From Adhaeribacter swui (GTDB lineage Bacteria > Bacteroidota > Bacteroidia > Cytophagales > Hymenobacteraceae), in contig NZ_CP055156.1 in assembly GCF_014217805.1 (NCBI RefSeq), positions 1,488,001-1,552,000 on the forward strand: 64,000 nucleotides of DNA, in the 5' to 3' direction. Positions 37,151 through 46,775 of this stretch are shown here, piece after piece. Both the position numbers and the translations under genes were made by a program. The notes under the pieces were generated by a model, which worked only from the letters and a program-made list of their open reading frames with translations, had not been told where the DNA came from and did not search any database. How positions within the stretch are numbered: position 1 is the first letter of the stretch; each line of letters opens with the position of its first letter.

Positions 37151-37187
37151 GAATAATTCGGTTCAGGACAGATGAAGTAAACAGCAT
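37113..37187 (-). CDS. ilvL: ilv operon leader peptide
   Basis: A 24-codon frame from ATG 37187 to TAA 37113, upstream of ilvD. Ten of 24 residues are Ile, Leu or Val, including the run IILSVII (residues 11-17), and it ends WMV. This is the composition expected of a leader peptide that senses isoleucine, leucine and valine, comparable to the E. coli ilv leader. The hairpin 37150-37129 is within it, and the U-tailed terminator starts 23 nt after its stop. The frame is too short for ordinary gene callers. The name is used by analogy with position and composition, since no sequence homology to the E. coli peptide is claimed. Confidence 0.78.
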   Translation of the reverse strand: MLFTSSVLNRIILSVIIDAKRWMV

Positions 37188-37190
37188 GAA

Positions 37191-37931
37191 ATCTTGTTTT
37201 GCTTATTTTGTTTGTTAAAGCGTCGCTAATGTAAAAACAATTTTTAAAAACCAAAAATTAAGATTTTAATTTTTATTCTATTTTTTTGATTTCAGTCCGA
37301 TATTCATCAACTCTAAATTTAGTTTTATTTAAAATTTTACAACAGAAAAATCATTTAAAGGAGTACGTTATGAAATTTTAAAATTTTATGCTCTCATTTT
37401 TATAAAATGATGAAAATTACAAAAATCATCTTTTAAACCAAACAACTACTCCCTGATAATCAAGCAAAAACATTAAGTTTTCACTATTTATTTTTCTTCA
37501 ATGCCCCTACATTTCTCCATCCATAAGAAAGTCAGCTTTATCTAATTTATTTAAAGTCCTGCCTCATAAAAGAATTTCTTAGTTTGGCCTAATCAATTTA
37601 TTATCTCTATTGTAGCACGCTGCTTTACTTCAGCAAATTTTTAAAAATTTGTATTTCCCGGATTTTAGCTGCCCCATTTATTCCAATTATTTATTAACGG
37701 AAACAATTAAACTACTGCAGTAAATTAGTCCGGCATATTCCCTTTTTTGCTTTTAGCCAGGGGCATTTTATAACAAATCACTTTTTGTTGTTAGACACAA
37801 CGTAATAAATTAAGTAACTGACTGAAAGTTTTGTTTACTTTGTTTTGAGATTTTGAAAATTATCGAGTTTCTTTCGCCTCGCAAAAAAATTCAGGTTTTT
37901 AAATCTGGTAAAATCAACATTATTCTATTGT
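37191..37931. other. Divergent intergenic region between ilv and thr operons
   Basis: About 740 bp of AT-rich DNA that must hold the promoters for both the leftward ilv operon and the rightward thr operon. At 37219-37228 the sequence AGCGTCGCTAA partly repeats the leader hairpin arm GACGCTAA and could compete with it. I find no gene, tRNA or repeat in the rest. The -7 consensus TAnnTTTG is matched only loosely in several places. Confidence 0.4.
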
Positions 37932-37969
37932 ACTTTAACGATGTAGAGAGCATCGCTAAAGTTTTTTTT
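37932..37969 (+). terminator. Terminator hairpin immediately upstream of thrA
   Basis: Plus strand stem ACTTTA-a-CGATG / CATCG-c-TAAAGT (6 plus 5 pairs with one mismatch), loop TAGAGAG, followed by eight U. It ends 20 bp before the thrA ATG, so it cannot end an upstream gene (the upstream gene is divergent). A role as an attenuator of thrABC is likely. No ATG-started leader peptide rich in Thr/Ile was found. Confidence 0.75.
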
Positions 37970-37988
37970 AGTTTTTATAAACGTTCGC

Positions 37989-40433
37989 ATGATAGTTTTA
38001 AAATTTGGCGGTTCTTCGGTGAGTACCCCGGAGAATATCTTAAAAGTGCTGGGAGTGGTAAAATCACACTCCTCGGTGCATGAGTTAGCAGTAGTAGTTT
38101 CGGCGTTTGGTGGAGTTACGGACAGCTTAATTAATATTAGCCGGTTAGCCGAAAAAGGCGACCTGACTTATAAGCAAGAGCTTAAAAAGATTGAAGAGCG
38201 CCACCTGGCCACGGTTAAAGAACTCATTCATGCTACGCGCCAAAGTGCTATTATTGCCAACGTAAAATTCTTACTCAACGAACTCGAAGATATATTACAG
38301 GGCGTTTTTCTGGTGAAAGAACTTAGCCTGAAAACCCTGGATTTCATTCAAAGCTTTGGGGAGCGTTTATCGTCGTACCTGGTAGCCGAAGCTTTTAAAG
38401 AAAACGGTTTGCCTGCTTTTGCCGCCGATTACCGCCAGCTTATTGTAAGCGACCGGACCTACGGCAATGCGAAAGTAAATTTTGAGTTAACTAATACCCG
38501 TATTAAACAATACTTAAGCGGAACCGAGGAGTTACCGGTAGTTCCGGGCTTTGTGGCCACCACCGAACACGGCGAAACTACCACTTTGGGCCGGGGTGGC
38601 TCCGATTATACGGCGGCTATTGTGGCTGCTGCTTTAGATTCGGCTAGTTTGGAAATCTGGACGGATGTAAGTGGTATGATGACCGCCGACCCGCGCCGGG
38701 TAAAAAATGCTATTCCAATTGAAGAATTATCGTACGAAGAGGCCCTGGAGCTTTCTTATTTCGGAGCCAAGATTATTTATCCGCCTACCATTCAGCCAGC
38801 ACTGAGTAAGAAAATTCCGATTAGGTTAAAAAACACTTTCGAGCCAGATGCACCTGGCACCCAAATAACCCATAATCCGCGCCAAAGCGAAGCGCCGGTG
38901 AAAGGTATTGCGTCCATCGAAAACATAGCTTTACTTACTATTTCGGGCAGCGGCATGGTAGGTGCCAGCGGTATTGCCATGCGCTTTTTTGGCGCTTTAG
39001 CTACTCAAAAAGTAAACGTTATTTTAATTACCCAAGCCTCTTCGGAGCACTCCATTAGCGTAGGTATTAATCAACGCGATTCTATCCGGGCACAACGCGC
39101 TATTGAGCAAGAGTTTCAACTGGAAATTCAGGCAGGCATTGTAGATAAAGTAAATATTCAAAACGATTTGGCCATTGTGGCCTTGGTTGGTTCGAATATG
39201 CGTAATACACCGGGTATTGCCGGGAAACTGTTCAGTTCGTTAGGCCGCAACGGTATAAACATAATAGCCATAGCCCAGGGTACTTCGGAGCTCAATATTT
39301 CCTGCGTTATCCAGAAGAAAGACGAAGAAAAAGCTTTAAATACCATTCACGAAGCGTTCTTCCTTTCGGATGTAAAAACCCTGCATTTATTTGTGGTAGG
39401 TACCGGTACGGTAGGCGCTACTTTATTAAAGCAGATTAAAAACCAGGCGCCTAATCTGTACAAAACTTTAGCGATTGATATAAAGCTGATTGGCATAACT
39501 AACAGCAAAAAAGCGGTATTTAACGAAACTGGTATTCCGTGGCAAAGTTGGGAAGAAGCTTTGGAGAATGATGGACAGGAATCGAACATTGAGGTATTTG
39601 TAGACCGGATAGCCGAGTTAAATTTAGCGAATGCCATTTTCGTAGATTGTACCGCTAACTCCGAAGTAGCTGCTACTTATAAGTTTTTGCTGGAAAGAAG
39701 CATTTCCATTGTAACACCTAACAAAATTGCGGCTTCCAGCAACTACCACACGTACAAAGAATTAAAAAGCCTGGCTGCCAAGCGGGGCGTAAAATACTTA
39801 TACGAAACCAACGTAGGTGCCGGCTTACCTATAATTAGTACCTTAACTGATTTAATCCGGAGCGGCGATACCGTATTGAAGATTGAAGGTATTTTCTCGG
39901 GCACTATGAATTACTTGTTTAACACCGTAAGCGCCGATAAAAAACTAAGTACCGTAGTGCAGGAAGCCATGGATTTAGGTTACGCCGAACCAGATCCCCG
40001 CATTGACTTGAGCGGCAAAGACGTAGCCCGAAAAATTATGATTCTGGCCCGCGAAACCGGTGACAATCTGGAACTAGAAGATGTGCATATTAAGCCGTTT
40101 TTACCGGCCAACTGCTTACAGGATTCCCCGATGGATGAGTTCTGGCAAAACCTGCGGACTTACGAAGATACGTTTGAAGCCCAGCGCGCCGAAGTAGAAA
40201 AACAAGGCAAAGGCTACCGTTTAGTAGCATCCTGGGAAGATGGCAAAGCACGCATTGAATTACGCGAAGTAGAGAAAAGCCATCCGTTTTATTCGGTTTC
40301 CGGTTCCGATAATATTATTTTGTTCACTACGGAGCGTTACAAGGTGCAACCGCTTATTGTGAAAGGGTCCGGTGCCGGAGCAGAAGTAACCGCGGCTGGC
40401 GTATTCGCCGATATTATCCGGATTGCGAATTAA
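37989..40433 (+). CDS. thrA: Bifunctional aspartate kinase / homoserine dehydrogenase
   Basis: An 814-residue fusion enzyme catalysing the first and third steps from aspartate to threonine. The aspartate kinase domain (about 1-290) begins VLKFGGSSVSTPEN and has the LGRGGSDYTAAIVAAAL motif. Two ACT-type regulatory units follow (about 305-460, LLTISGSGMVGASGIAMRFFGAL and VALVGSNMRNTPGIAGKLFSSLG), the site of threonine feedback in relatives. The homoserine dehydrogenase domain (about 465-814) has the NAD(P) motif VVGTGTVGATLL, VDCTANSEVA, and the catalytic region FSGTMNYLFN and DPRIDLSGKDVARK. It heads the thrABC set, preceded by a terminator-like hairpin. Confidence 0.96.
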   Translation: MIVLKFGGSSVSTPENILKVLGVVKSHSSVHELAVVVSAFGGVTDSLINISRLAEKGDLTYKQELKKIEERHLATVKELIHATRQSAIIANVKFLLNELEDILQGVFLVKELSLKTLDFIQSFGERLSSYLVAEAFKENGLPAFAADYRQLIVSDRTYGNAKVNFELTNTRIKQYLSGTEELPVVPGFVATTEHGETTTLGRGGSDYTAAIVAAALDSASLEIWTDVSGMMTADPRRVKNAIPIEELSYEEALELSYFGAKIIYPPTIQPALSKKIPIRLKNTFEPDAPGTQITHNPRQSEAPVKGIASIENIALLTISGSGMVGASGIAMRFFGALATQKVNVILITQASSEHSISVGINQRDSIRAQRAIEQEFQLEIQAGIVDKVNIQNDLAIVALVGSNMRNTPGIAGKLFSSLGRNGINIIAIAQGTSELNISCVIQKKDEEKALNTIHEAFFLSDVKTLHLFVVGTGTVGATLLKQIKNQAPNLYKTLAIDIKLIGITNSKKAVFNETGIPWQSWEEALENDGQESNIEVFVDRIAELNLANAIFVDCTANSEVAATYKFLLERSISIVTPNKIAASSNYHTYKELKSLAAKRGVKYLYETNVGAGLPIISTLTDLIRSGDTVLKIEGIFSGTMNYLFNTVSADKKLSTVVQEAMDLGYAEPDPRIDLSGKDVARKIMILARETGDNLELEDVHIKPFLPANCLQDSPMDEFWQNLRTYEDTFEAQRAEVEKQGKGYRLVASWEDGKARIELREVEKSHPFYSVSGSDNIILFTTERYKVQPLIVKGSGAGAEVTAAGVFADIIRIAN

Positions 40434-40437
40434 AAAA

Positions 40438-40513
40438 TAGTCCATGGTCCATAGTCGCTGGACATCATCAAGGATTTAAAGAAAAGATATTACCATGGAC
40501 TATCGTCTATGGG
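40438..40513. repeat. Inverted-repeat spacer element between thrA and thrB
   Basis: Arms TAGTCCATGG (40438-40447) and CCATGGACTA (40493-40502) are perfect 10-bp complements. Next to each arm lies a second, diverged copy: CCATAGTCG at 40449-40457 and CGTCTATGG at 40504-40512 (complementary with one mismatch). The element fills most of the 95-bp gap. Confidence 0.55.
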
Positions 40514-40528
40514 CTATCGACTAAAAAA

Positions 40529-41461
40529 ATGAAAGATAGTAACAGTATAAAAATATTCTCGCCGGCTACCGTTGCAAACGTGGCCTGCGGGTTCGATATA
40601 TTAGGGTTTGCGCTAGACAATCCGGGCGATGAAATCCAAGTAAGTTTAAAAGACAGCCCGGGTATTTCGGTCCTGAATCAAACCCAAGACACCGTTTTTC
40701 CAGCGGATGTAAACAAAAATACCGCTGTGGTTTCGTTGCAGGCATATTTATCGCACCTGGGTTCCGACCAAGGGTTTGAAATAACTTTTACTAAAAAAAT
40801 TAAACCCGGCAGCGGTATTGGGTCCAGTTCGGCAAGTGCGGCTGCCAGTGTTTTTGCCGCTAACGAATTATTAGGTAATCCCATCAGCAAAGAGAATCTG
40901 GTACAATTTGCCATGCAGGGCGAAAAAGCCGCTTGTGGCGTAGCCCATGCCGACAATGTAGCGCCTGCCCTCTTAGGTGGTTTTGTTTTGGTTCGGTCTT
41001 ACGATCCACTGGATATTATCTCTATTCCCTACCCCGAAGAATTATACTGTACCATTATTCACCCGCAGATTGAGGTAAAAACCGAAGATGCCCGCAAAAT
41101 TTTACGCCAAGGCATTTCGCTGAAAGACGCCGTGAAACAATGGGGCAACGTAGGCGGTTTAATTGCTGGTTTAATGAAAGGCGATTATGGACTTATTGGC
41201 CGGTCGCTGGAAGATGCCATTATCGAACCTATCCGCTCTATTCTGATTCCGGGGTACGATGCCGTAAAAGAAGCCGCCTTAGAAGCCGGTGCCCTGGGTT
41301 GCTGTATTTCTGGCTCCGGCCCCAGCATGTTTGCCTTAAGCCGCTCGCAGGAAGAAGCTACCCAAATTGCCGCCGCCATGAAAAAAGCTTTTACCCACTA
41401 CGAAATTGATAATATTGATTACGTATCCCGGGTAAATAATCAAGGGCCAAAAGTGATTTAA
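40529..41461 (+). CDS. thrB: Homoserine kinase
   Basis: A 310-residue GHMP kinase that phosphorylates homoserine. The start has ATVANVACGFDILGFALD (family N-terminal motif), the ATP-binding glycine loop PGSGIGSSSASAAASVFAAN (about 91-110), and the C-terminal motif GCCISGSGPSMFALS. It lies between thrA and thrC with the same orientation. Length is standard. Confidence 0.96.
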   Translation: MKDSNSIKIFSPATVANVACGFDILGFALDNPGDEIQVSLKDSPGISVLNQTQDTVFPADVNKNTAVVSLQAYLSHLGSDQGFEITFTKKIKPGSGIGSSSASAAASVFAANELLGNPISKENLVQFAMQGEKAACGVAHADNVAPALLGGFVLVRSYDPLDIISIPYPEELYCTIIHPQIEVKTEDARKILRQGISLKDAVKQWGNVGGLIAGLMKGDYGLIGRSLEDAIIEPIRSILIPGYDAVKEAALEAGALGCCISGSGPSMFALSRSQEEATQIAAAMKKAFTHYEIDNIDYVSRVNNQGPKVI

Positions 41462-41637
41462 ACATTACTACACAACTAAGCTAAACTCCCATCAGGATAA
41501 TCAGGAGCTTGTTATTTCGTGTTTGTAATTTTTAAATTTTTAAAAAATTCAGGTTAAGTGGCATGTAAGTGATAACCTTTAAAGCATCCATTATTCTGGT
41601 AGCCTTTTAATAATTAGTAATTTAACAATTTACATAA

Positions 41638-42939
41638 ATGTCGTTTTACAGTACCAATCAGCAAACCCCGCACGTAAGTTTGCGCGAGGCCGTAACCAAA
41701 GGCTTAGCCGATGATAACGGCTTGTTTATGCCTTTAGAAATTCCGGAGTTACCGCACAGTTATTTCGAGATTATTCAGGAAAAATCTTTACCCGAAATTG
41801 CCCTTGATGTAGCTTCTACCCTGTTACGGGGTCAGATTGAAAGAGGCGTTTTGCAGGAGATTGTGGAGGAAAGCTTAAACTTTCCTATTCCGGTAGTGCC
41901 GGTACATGGCCGTATCCATACCCTGGAATTATTTCACGGGCCAACCTCGGCATTTAAAGATGTAGGTGCCCGCTTCATGGCCCGTTTGCTGGCGCATTTT
42001 GTAAAAGGTAACGATAAAGAATTAACCATTCTGGTAGCCACTTCCGGCGATACTGGTAGCGCGGTAGCTAATGGATTTTTAGGCGTGCCCGGCATTAACG
42101 TTGTTATTTTATACCCACATGGCAAAGTAAGCGACATCCAGGAAAAGCAATTAACTACGCTGGGCGAGAACATCACGGCTTTAGAAATTGATGGTACTTT
42201 CGACGATTGCCAATGGCTGGTAAAACAAGCTTTCCTGGATCAGGAACTGAACCAGCGCATGCAATTAACTTCGGCTAACTCCATAAACATTGCCCGGCTT
42301 ATTCCGCAATCGTTCTATTATTTTCATGCGTATGCCCAGGTAAAACATTTAAGTGAGCGGGTAGTATTTGCTACGCCCAGCGGCAATTTTGGCAACTTAA
42401 CCGGTGGTTTATTGGCCAAACGTATGGGTTTACCGGTAGCTAAGTTTATTGCTGCTACTAATATTAACGACATTGTACCGGAGTTTTTAACGAGCGGCAT
42501 TTTTAACCCCCGGGCATCTACACAAACCATTTCCAACGCCATGGATGTGGGTAACCCCAGCAATTTTGTGCGGCTCATGGATTTATATAAACAATCGGGC
42601 GATGCTTTACGCGAAGATGTAATTGGCTACCGGTTTACCGATGAGCAAACTAAAATGTTGATGCGCGAAGTTTACGAAAACCACGGCTATATTCTGGACC
42701 CGCACGGCGCGATTGGCTACGGGGCTATCCGCGATTATTTGGCTACCGATCCGGAAGCCATTGGTATATTTCTGGAAACGGCTCATCCGGCCAAATTTAT
42801 GGATGTGGTAGAAGACGTTATCGGCCAAAAAGTAAATATTCCGGAAAACCTGCAAATGGTAATGCAAAAAACCAAGCAATCCATTCGCATGAGCCATAAC
42901 TACGATGATTTAAAGGCCTGGCTATTAGCCCGCGCTTAG
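41638..42939 (+). CDS. thrC: Threonine synthase
   Basis: A 433-residue PLP enzyme converting phosphohomoserine to threonine. The N-terminal domain has YSTNQQTPHVSLREAV and GLFMP. The PLP Lys lies in HGPTSAFKDVGARFMA (about 103), and the phosphate-binding loop region is VATSGDTGSAVANGF. SANSINIARLIPQ is also typical of the family. It is the last gene of thrABC, with a strong terminator at 42995. Its product feeds the ilvA enzyme encoded in the divergent operon. Confidence 0.96.
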   Translation: MSFYSTNQQTPHVSLREAVTKGLADDNGLFMPLEIPELPHSYFEIIQEKSLPEIALDVASTLLRGQIERGVLQEIVEESLNFPIPVVPVHGRIHTLELFHGPTSAFKDVGARFMARLLAHFVKGNDKELTILVATSGDTGSAVANGFLGVPGINVVILYPHGKVSDIQEKQLTTLGENITALEIDGTFDDCQWLVKQAFLDQELNQRMQLTSANSINIARLIPQSFYYFHAYAQVKHLSERVVFATPSGNFGNLTGGLLAKRMGLPVAKFIAATNINDIVPEFLTSGIFNPRASTQTISNAMDVGNPSNFVRLMDLYKQSGDALREDVIGYRFTDEQTKMLMREVYENHGYILDPHGAIGYGAIRDYLATDPEAIGIFLETAHPAKFMDVVEDVIGQKVNIPENLQMVMQKTKQSIRMSHNYDDLKAWLLARA

Positions 42940-42994
42940 TTTTTTTTAAACTTATTGCTAAGTCTTTATTTGATTTGGCGTTACAAATAACCTG

Positions 42995-43025
42995 GCCAGT
43001 GTCTTAACCTGACACTGGCTTTTTT
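42995..43025 (+). terminator. Intrinsic terminator after thrC
   Basis: A 9-bp perfect stem GCCAGTGTC / GACACTGGC with a 7-nt loop TTAACCT, followed by six U. It lies 56 bp after the thrC stop. Confidence 0.9.
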
Positions 43026-43102
43026 CTAAACCAACTTGCCAAAACTTAGCTGCACAGATCTTAAAACCTTTGCACCTTATTATAAAATTGCTTGTTATAG
43101 CA

Positions 43103-43247
43103 CCTAAGTATTAAAACGTTTGCCCATTTTGATTATAGTTGTTGTGTTATAGGACTTGTTTACCTTTTGAAAATATCGCAATAAACAAGACCTTAGATTT
43201 AAAATTTTCAACGGTAAACGGGCTCAAAATTATTTTTAATACTTAGG
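43103..43247. repeat. 145-bp inverted-repeat element upstream of leuA
   Basis: Perfect outer arms CCTAAGTATTAAAA (43103-43116) and TTTTAATACTTAGG (43234-43247). Internal complementary words include GTTTACC (43159-43165) with GGTAAAC (43213-43219), and CTTGTTTA (43155-43162) with TAAACAAG (43182-43189). It has no coding frame. The terminal palindromes and small size look like a MITE or a fold-back element; target-site duplication is not clear. Confidence 0.55.
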
Positions 43248-43424
43248 CTTGGATATTTTTAAATAATTTCTGCATCTTTATTGAACGGCTTTATTTTTTA
43301 AATTTCTGCGATTTTAGAAGAATAAAGTAGCGTAATTAAATTTGGCGGAAAACTTAAAGTAGATTTTATTTTGTTTTCTGTGAAGTAAATTCCTGACGTA
43401 GCCGGGTTTTCCGGATCGAAGGGT

Positions 43425-43449
43425 AGAAACTGGCAACGTGCCGGTTTCT
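43425..43449 (+). promoter_or_regulatory. Hairpin in leuA leader
   Basis: A 10-bp stem AGAAACTGGC / GCCGGTTTCT (one G-U pair) with loop AACGT, 31 bp upstream of the leuA ATG. It is not followed by a U-run, so it is not a plain terminator. It could affect translation start or mRNA stability. Confidence 0.45.
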
Positions 43450-43480
43450 GTTATTTGAATATATTTAATCATTTTCTACC

Positions 43481-44665
43481 ATGAGCGACAAGGTCCATAT
43501 TTTTGACACGACGTTACGCGACGGCGAGCAGGTGCCCGGCTGCCAATTAAACACCAAAGAAAAAATTGAAGTAGCCAAAGCCCTGGAAGAACTAGGCGTA
43601 GATATCATCGAAGCGGGTTTTCCAATCTCCAGTCCCGGCGATTTTACTTCTATCATTGAAATATCAAAGGCAGTTTCGGAGCCGGTAATCTGCGCGCTAA
43701 CCCGGGCTAAAAAAGAAGATATTGATTGCGCCGTAGAATCGTTGAAGCACGCCAAACGCAAACGCATCCATACGGGTATTGGCGCTTCGGATATGCACAT
43801 TCAGTACAAATTTAATTCTACCCGCGAAGATGTACTGGCACGAGGCGTTTATGCCGTAAAATATGCGAAGCAATTTGTAGAAGATATTGAGTTTTACGCC
43901 GAAGATGCCGGCCGGGCCGATTTGCCTTTCCTGGCTAAAATGATTGAAGAAGTAATTGCGGCTGGTGCCACCGTCGTAAACATCCCCGATACTACCGGCT
44001 ACTGCTTGCCTTGGGAGTACGGCGCCAAAATTAAATATTTAAAAGAAAACGTTAAGAATATAGATAAGGCCATTATCTCGGTGCATTGCCACAACGATTT
44101 AGGCTTGGCTACCGCTAACTCCATTGCCGGCGTTATTAACGGTGCCCGCCAAATTGAGTGTACCATTAACGGTATTGGCGAACGCGCTGGTAATACCTCC
44201 TTAGAGGAAGTGGTGATGATTATGAAAAGCCACAAAGAATTAGAATTATTAAACCGGATTAACACGCCACGGATTTATCCTACCAGCCGTTTGGTATCGC
44301 GGTTAATGCGCATGCGCGTGCAGCCCAACAAAGCCATTGTGGGCGATAATGCTTTTGCGCACTCTTCTGGTATTCACCAGGACGGCTTCCTGAAACACCG
44401 CGAAACGTACGAAGTAATTGATCCGCACGATGTAGGGGTGGCTGATTCTTCGATTGTGTTAACGGCCCGTAGCGGCCGGGCGGCTTTGAAACACCGCCTG
44501 GAAAGCTTAGGCTACTTTGTTACCAAAGAAGATATCGACGAAATTTACCCGGAATATCTGGTAATGGCCGATGAGCTAAAAGTTATTCAAGACGAGCATT
44601 TAACGGTGCTTTTTCAAAAATTAGAAACTAAACGGGAGCAAGCCGCTGTTAAAACCAACAGCTAA
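43481..44665 (+). CDS. leuA: 2-isopropylmalate synthase (short form)
   Basis: A 394-residue enzyme condensing 2-oxoisovalerate with acetyl-CoA, the first leucine step. The HMGL-like barrel shows [15 protein letters not shown] (about 8-22), the His-x-His metal motif in [16 protein letters not shown], and the [15 protein letters not shown] motif, all family-defining. The C-terminal helical subdomain follows ([20 protein letters not shown]). It ends near residue 394 and lacks the roughly 120-residue allosteric LeuA dimer domain of the 510-residue E. coli form, so leucine feedback of the usual kind is not expected. Related homocitrate or citramalate synthases share this shape, but the adjacent leuCD genes favour leuA. 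Confidence 0.92.
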   Translation: MSDKVHIFDTTLRDGEQVPGCQLNTKEKIEVAKALEELGVDIIEAGFPISSPGDFTSIIEISKAVSEPVICALTRAKKEDIDCAVESLKHAKRKRIHTGIGASDMHIQYKFNSTREDVLARGVYAVKYAKQFVEDIEFYAEDAGRADLPFLAKMIEEVIAAGATVVNIPDTTGYCLPWEYGAKIKYLKENVKNIDKAIISVHCHNDLGLATANSIAGVINGARQIECTINGIGERAGNTSLEEVVMIMKSHKELELLNRINTPRIYPTSRLVSRLMRMRVQPNKAIVGDNAFAHSSGIHQDGFLKHRETYEVIDPHDVGVADSSIVLTARSGRAALKHRLESLGYFVTKEDIDEIYPEYLVMADELKVIQDEHLTVLFQKLETKREQAAVKTNS

Positions 44666-44673
44666 TTTTACAA

Positions 44674-46086
44674 ATGAGTAGTTCCGATAAAAAAACATTA
44701 TTTCAAAAAATCTGGGATGCCCACGTGGTAACCAGCATTCCGGACGGCCCGGATGTGTTATATATAGATCGGCACCTGGTGCACGAAGTAACTAGCCCAC
44801 AAGCTTTTGCCGGTCTCGAAAAAAGAGGTATTGGGGTATTCCGGACACAGAATACCGTGGCTACTGCTGACCATAACGTACCTACTATTAATCAGCATTT
44901 ACCTATTTCGGAGCCGCTGAGCCGGTTCCAAGTAGATAAACTCACCGAAAATTGCCGAAAATTTGGCGTGAATCTGTACGGTTTAGGCCATCCTTTCCAG
45001 GGCATTGTGCACGTAATCGGGCCCGAGTTAGGCATTACCTTACCCGGCATGACCATGGTATGCGGCGACAGCCATACTTCTACGCACGGTGCATTTGGTA
45101 CTATTGCTTTTGGTATTGGTACCAGCGAGGTAGAACAAGTACTGGCAACGCAATGCCTCATGCAGAACAAGCCTAAAACCATGCGCATTAACATCGAAGG
45201 AGAACTGGCGAACGGCGTATTGTCGAAAGACATTATTCTGTACATCATCTCTAAACTCACGATGGGTGGCGCTACTGGTTATTTTGTAGAATATGCTGGT
45301 TCGGCTATTCGCAGCTTAAGTATGGAAGCCCGCATGACTATCTGCAATATGAGTATTGAGATGGGTGCCCGCGGTGGCTTAATTGCTCCCGATGATATTA
45401 CGTTTGAATACATCCAAGGCCGTCGGTTTGCGCCACAAGGCGAAAAATTTGAGGAAGCAGTTGCCTACTGGCGTACACTCTTCACCGACGAAGGCGCTGC
45501 TTTTGATGTAGAATATACTTTTGATGCCGCTGATATTGCTCCCATGATTACTTATGGCACCAATCCAGGCATGGGCATTAAAATCGATGAAACGGTACCA
45601 AGCTTAGCCGATATCAAAGAAGAAAGCAACAAAGCTTCTTTCGATAAATCATTGGCCTATATGGGTCTGCATCCGGGTGAACAATTATTAGGGAAAGAAA
45701 TCAATTACGTGTTTATTGGTTCCTGCACTAACTCCCGCATCGAGGACTTACGCTTGGTAGCTCAATTTGTAAAAGGCAAACACAAAGCACCAAACATTAA
45801 CGCTTTAATTGTACCGGGTTCTAAACAAGTAGAACAACAAGCCCGTGAAGAAGGCATCGACCAGATTTTCCGCGAAGCCGGATTTGAATTACGGGAACCC
45901 GGTTGCTCCGCTTGCCTGGGCATGAACGAAGATAAAGTACCGAAAGGCGAATACTGCATCTCTACGTCTAACCGGAATTTTGAAGGCCGCCAGGGACCTG
46001 GTGCCCGTACTTTGTTGGCTAGTCCGTTAACTGCGGCAGCTACCGCTATTGCGGGTAAAATAACGGATGTTCGGGAGTTAATCTAA
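44674..46086 (+). CDS. leuC: 3-isopropylmalate dehydratase large subunit
   Basis: A 470-residue aconitase-family subunit that isomerises isopropylmalate with LeuD. The [4Fe-4S] ligands are in [13 protein letters not shown] (Cys about 350) and [14 protein letters not shown] (Cys about 410 and 413). The start region [22 protein letters not shown] and the block [15 protein letters not shown] are typical of LeuC. It follows leuA by 8 bp and precedes leuD by 10 bp, one operon. Confidence 0.96.
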   Translation: MSSSDKKTLFQKIWDAHVVTSIPDGPDVLYIDRHLVHEVTSPQAFAGLEKRGIGVFRTQNTVATADHNVPTINQHLPISEPLSRFQVDKLTENCRKFGVNLYGLGHPFQGIVHVIGPELGITLPGMTMVCGDSHTSTHGAFGTIAFGIGTSEVEQVLATQCLMQNKPKTMRINIEGELANGVLSKDIILYIISKLTMGGATGYFVEYAGSAIRSLSMEARMTICNMSIEMGARGGLIAPDDITFEYIQGRRFAPQGEKFEEAVAYWRTLFTDEGAAFDVEYTFDAADIAPMITYGTNPGMGIKIDETVPSLADIKEESNKASFDKSLAYMGLHPGEQLLGKEINYVFIGSCTNSRIEDLRLVAQFVKGKHKAPNINALIVPGSKQVEQQAREEGIDQIFREAGFELREPGCSACLGMNEDKVPKGEYCISTSNRNFEGRQGPGARTLLASPLTAAATAIAGKITDVRELI

Positions 46087-46096
46087 GTGTACCAAA

Positions 46097-46723
46097 ATGG
46101 AAAAATTTAAAAAAATAACATCTACTGCGGTTCCTTTACCGATTGAAGACATTGATACCGATCAGATTATTCCGGCCCGTTTCCTGAAAGCAACTACCCG
46201 CGAAGGTTTTGGCGACAACTTATTCCGCGATTGGCGTTACAATAACCAGAATAACCCAAAACCGGAGTTTGTACTGAACAATCCGCAATACAGCGGTCAG
46301 GTTTTGGTAGCCGGTAAAAACTTTGGTTGCGGTTCCAGTCGCGAACATGCCGCTTGGGCGATTAACGACTATGGCTTTAAAGTAGTTATTTCGAGCTTCT
46401 TTGCCGATATATTTAAAGGAAACGCCCTAAATAATGGCTTGTTACCGGTGCAGGTTTCGGAAGAATTTTTAGCTACCGTTTTTGCGCATATTTTTGCTGA
46501 TAGAAACACTGAGTTGGAAGTTAACCTGGAAGAACAAACCGTACGCATTACCGGCACCGACTTAGTAGAAAAGTTTGATATTAACCAATACAAAAAAACC
46601 TGCTTAATCAACGGCTACGACGATATTGATTACTTACTCAGCCTGAAAGACAAAATCGAAGCTTACGAGAAAACCAGCAAATACTTGAGCCTGGTAGATT
46701 TAAAGCAAGAAGTAGAAGCGTAA
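46097..46723 (+). CDS. leuD: 3-isopropylmalate dehydratase small subunit
   Basis: A 208-residue small subunit that completes the LeuCD enzyme. [14 protein letters not shown] (about 18-31) and the swivelling-domain motif [14 protein letters not shown] (about 77-90) are diagnostic. A strong terminator follows at 46743, so the leu operon ends here and leuB, at 52919, is transcribed separately. Confidence 0.96.
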   Translation: MEKFKKITSTAVPLPIEDIDTDQIIPARFLKATTREGFGDNLFRDWRYNNQNNPKPEFVLNNPQYSGQVLVAGKNFGCGSSREHAAWAINDYGFKVVISSFFADIFKGNALNNGLLPVQVSEEFLATVFAHIFADRNTELEVNLEEQTVRITGTDLVEKFDINQYKKTCLINGYDDIDYLLSLKDKIEAYEKTSKYLSLVDLKQEVEA

Positions 46724-46742
46724 TTTAAATTATTCAATAGTG

Positions 46743-46772
46743 AAAAGCCAGTTCAAATGAACTGGCTTTTTT
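46743..46772 (+). terminator. Intrinsic terminator after leuD
   Basis: A 12-bp stem AAAAGCCAGTTC / GAACTGGCTTTT with loop AAAT, followed by a U-run. It lies 20 bp after the leuD stop. Confidence 0.9.
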
Positions 46773-46775
46773 GTT

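Larger units (their letters stand above)
43026..43480. other. Intergenic region before leuA
   Basis: 455 bp containing the 145-bp inverted-repeat element (43103-43247) and the hairpin at 43425-43449. No ATG-started leader peptide rich in leucine was found, and no known riboswitch was recognised. Confidence 0.4.

Noticed and set aside
37853-38083. 76-codon frame starting upstream of thrA, considered as a leader peptide
   Set aside because: It starts with TTG, has no Thr cluster, runs through the hairpin and overlaps thrA in another frame. Evidence is too weak.
43250-43480. Riboswitch or T-box in front of leuA
   Set aside because: The hairpin there does not match a known riboswitch core I can recognise, and T-boxes are not expected in this phylum.
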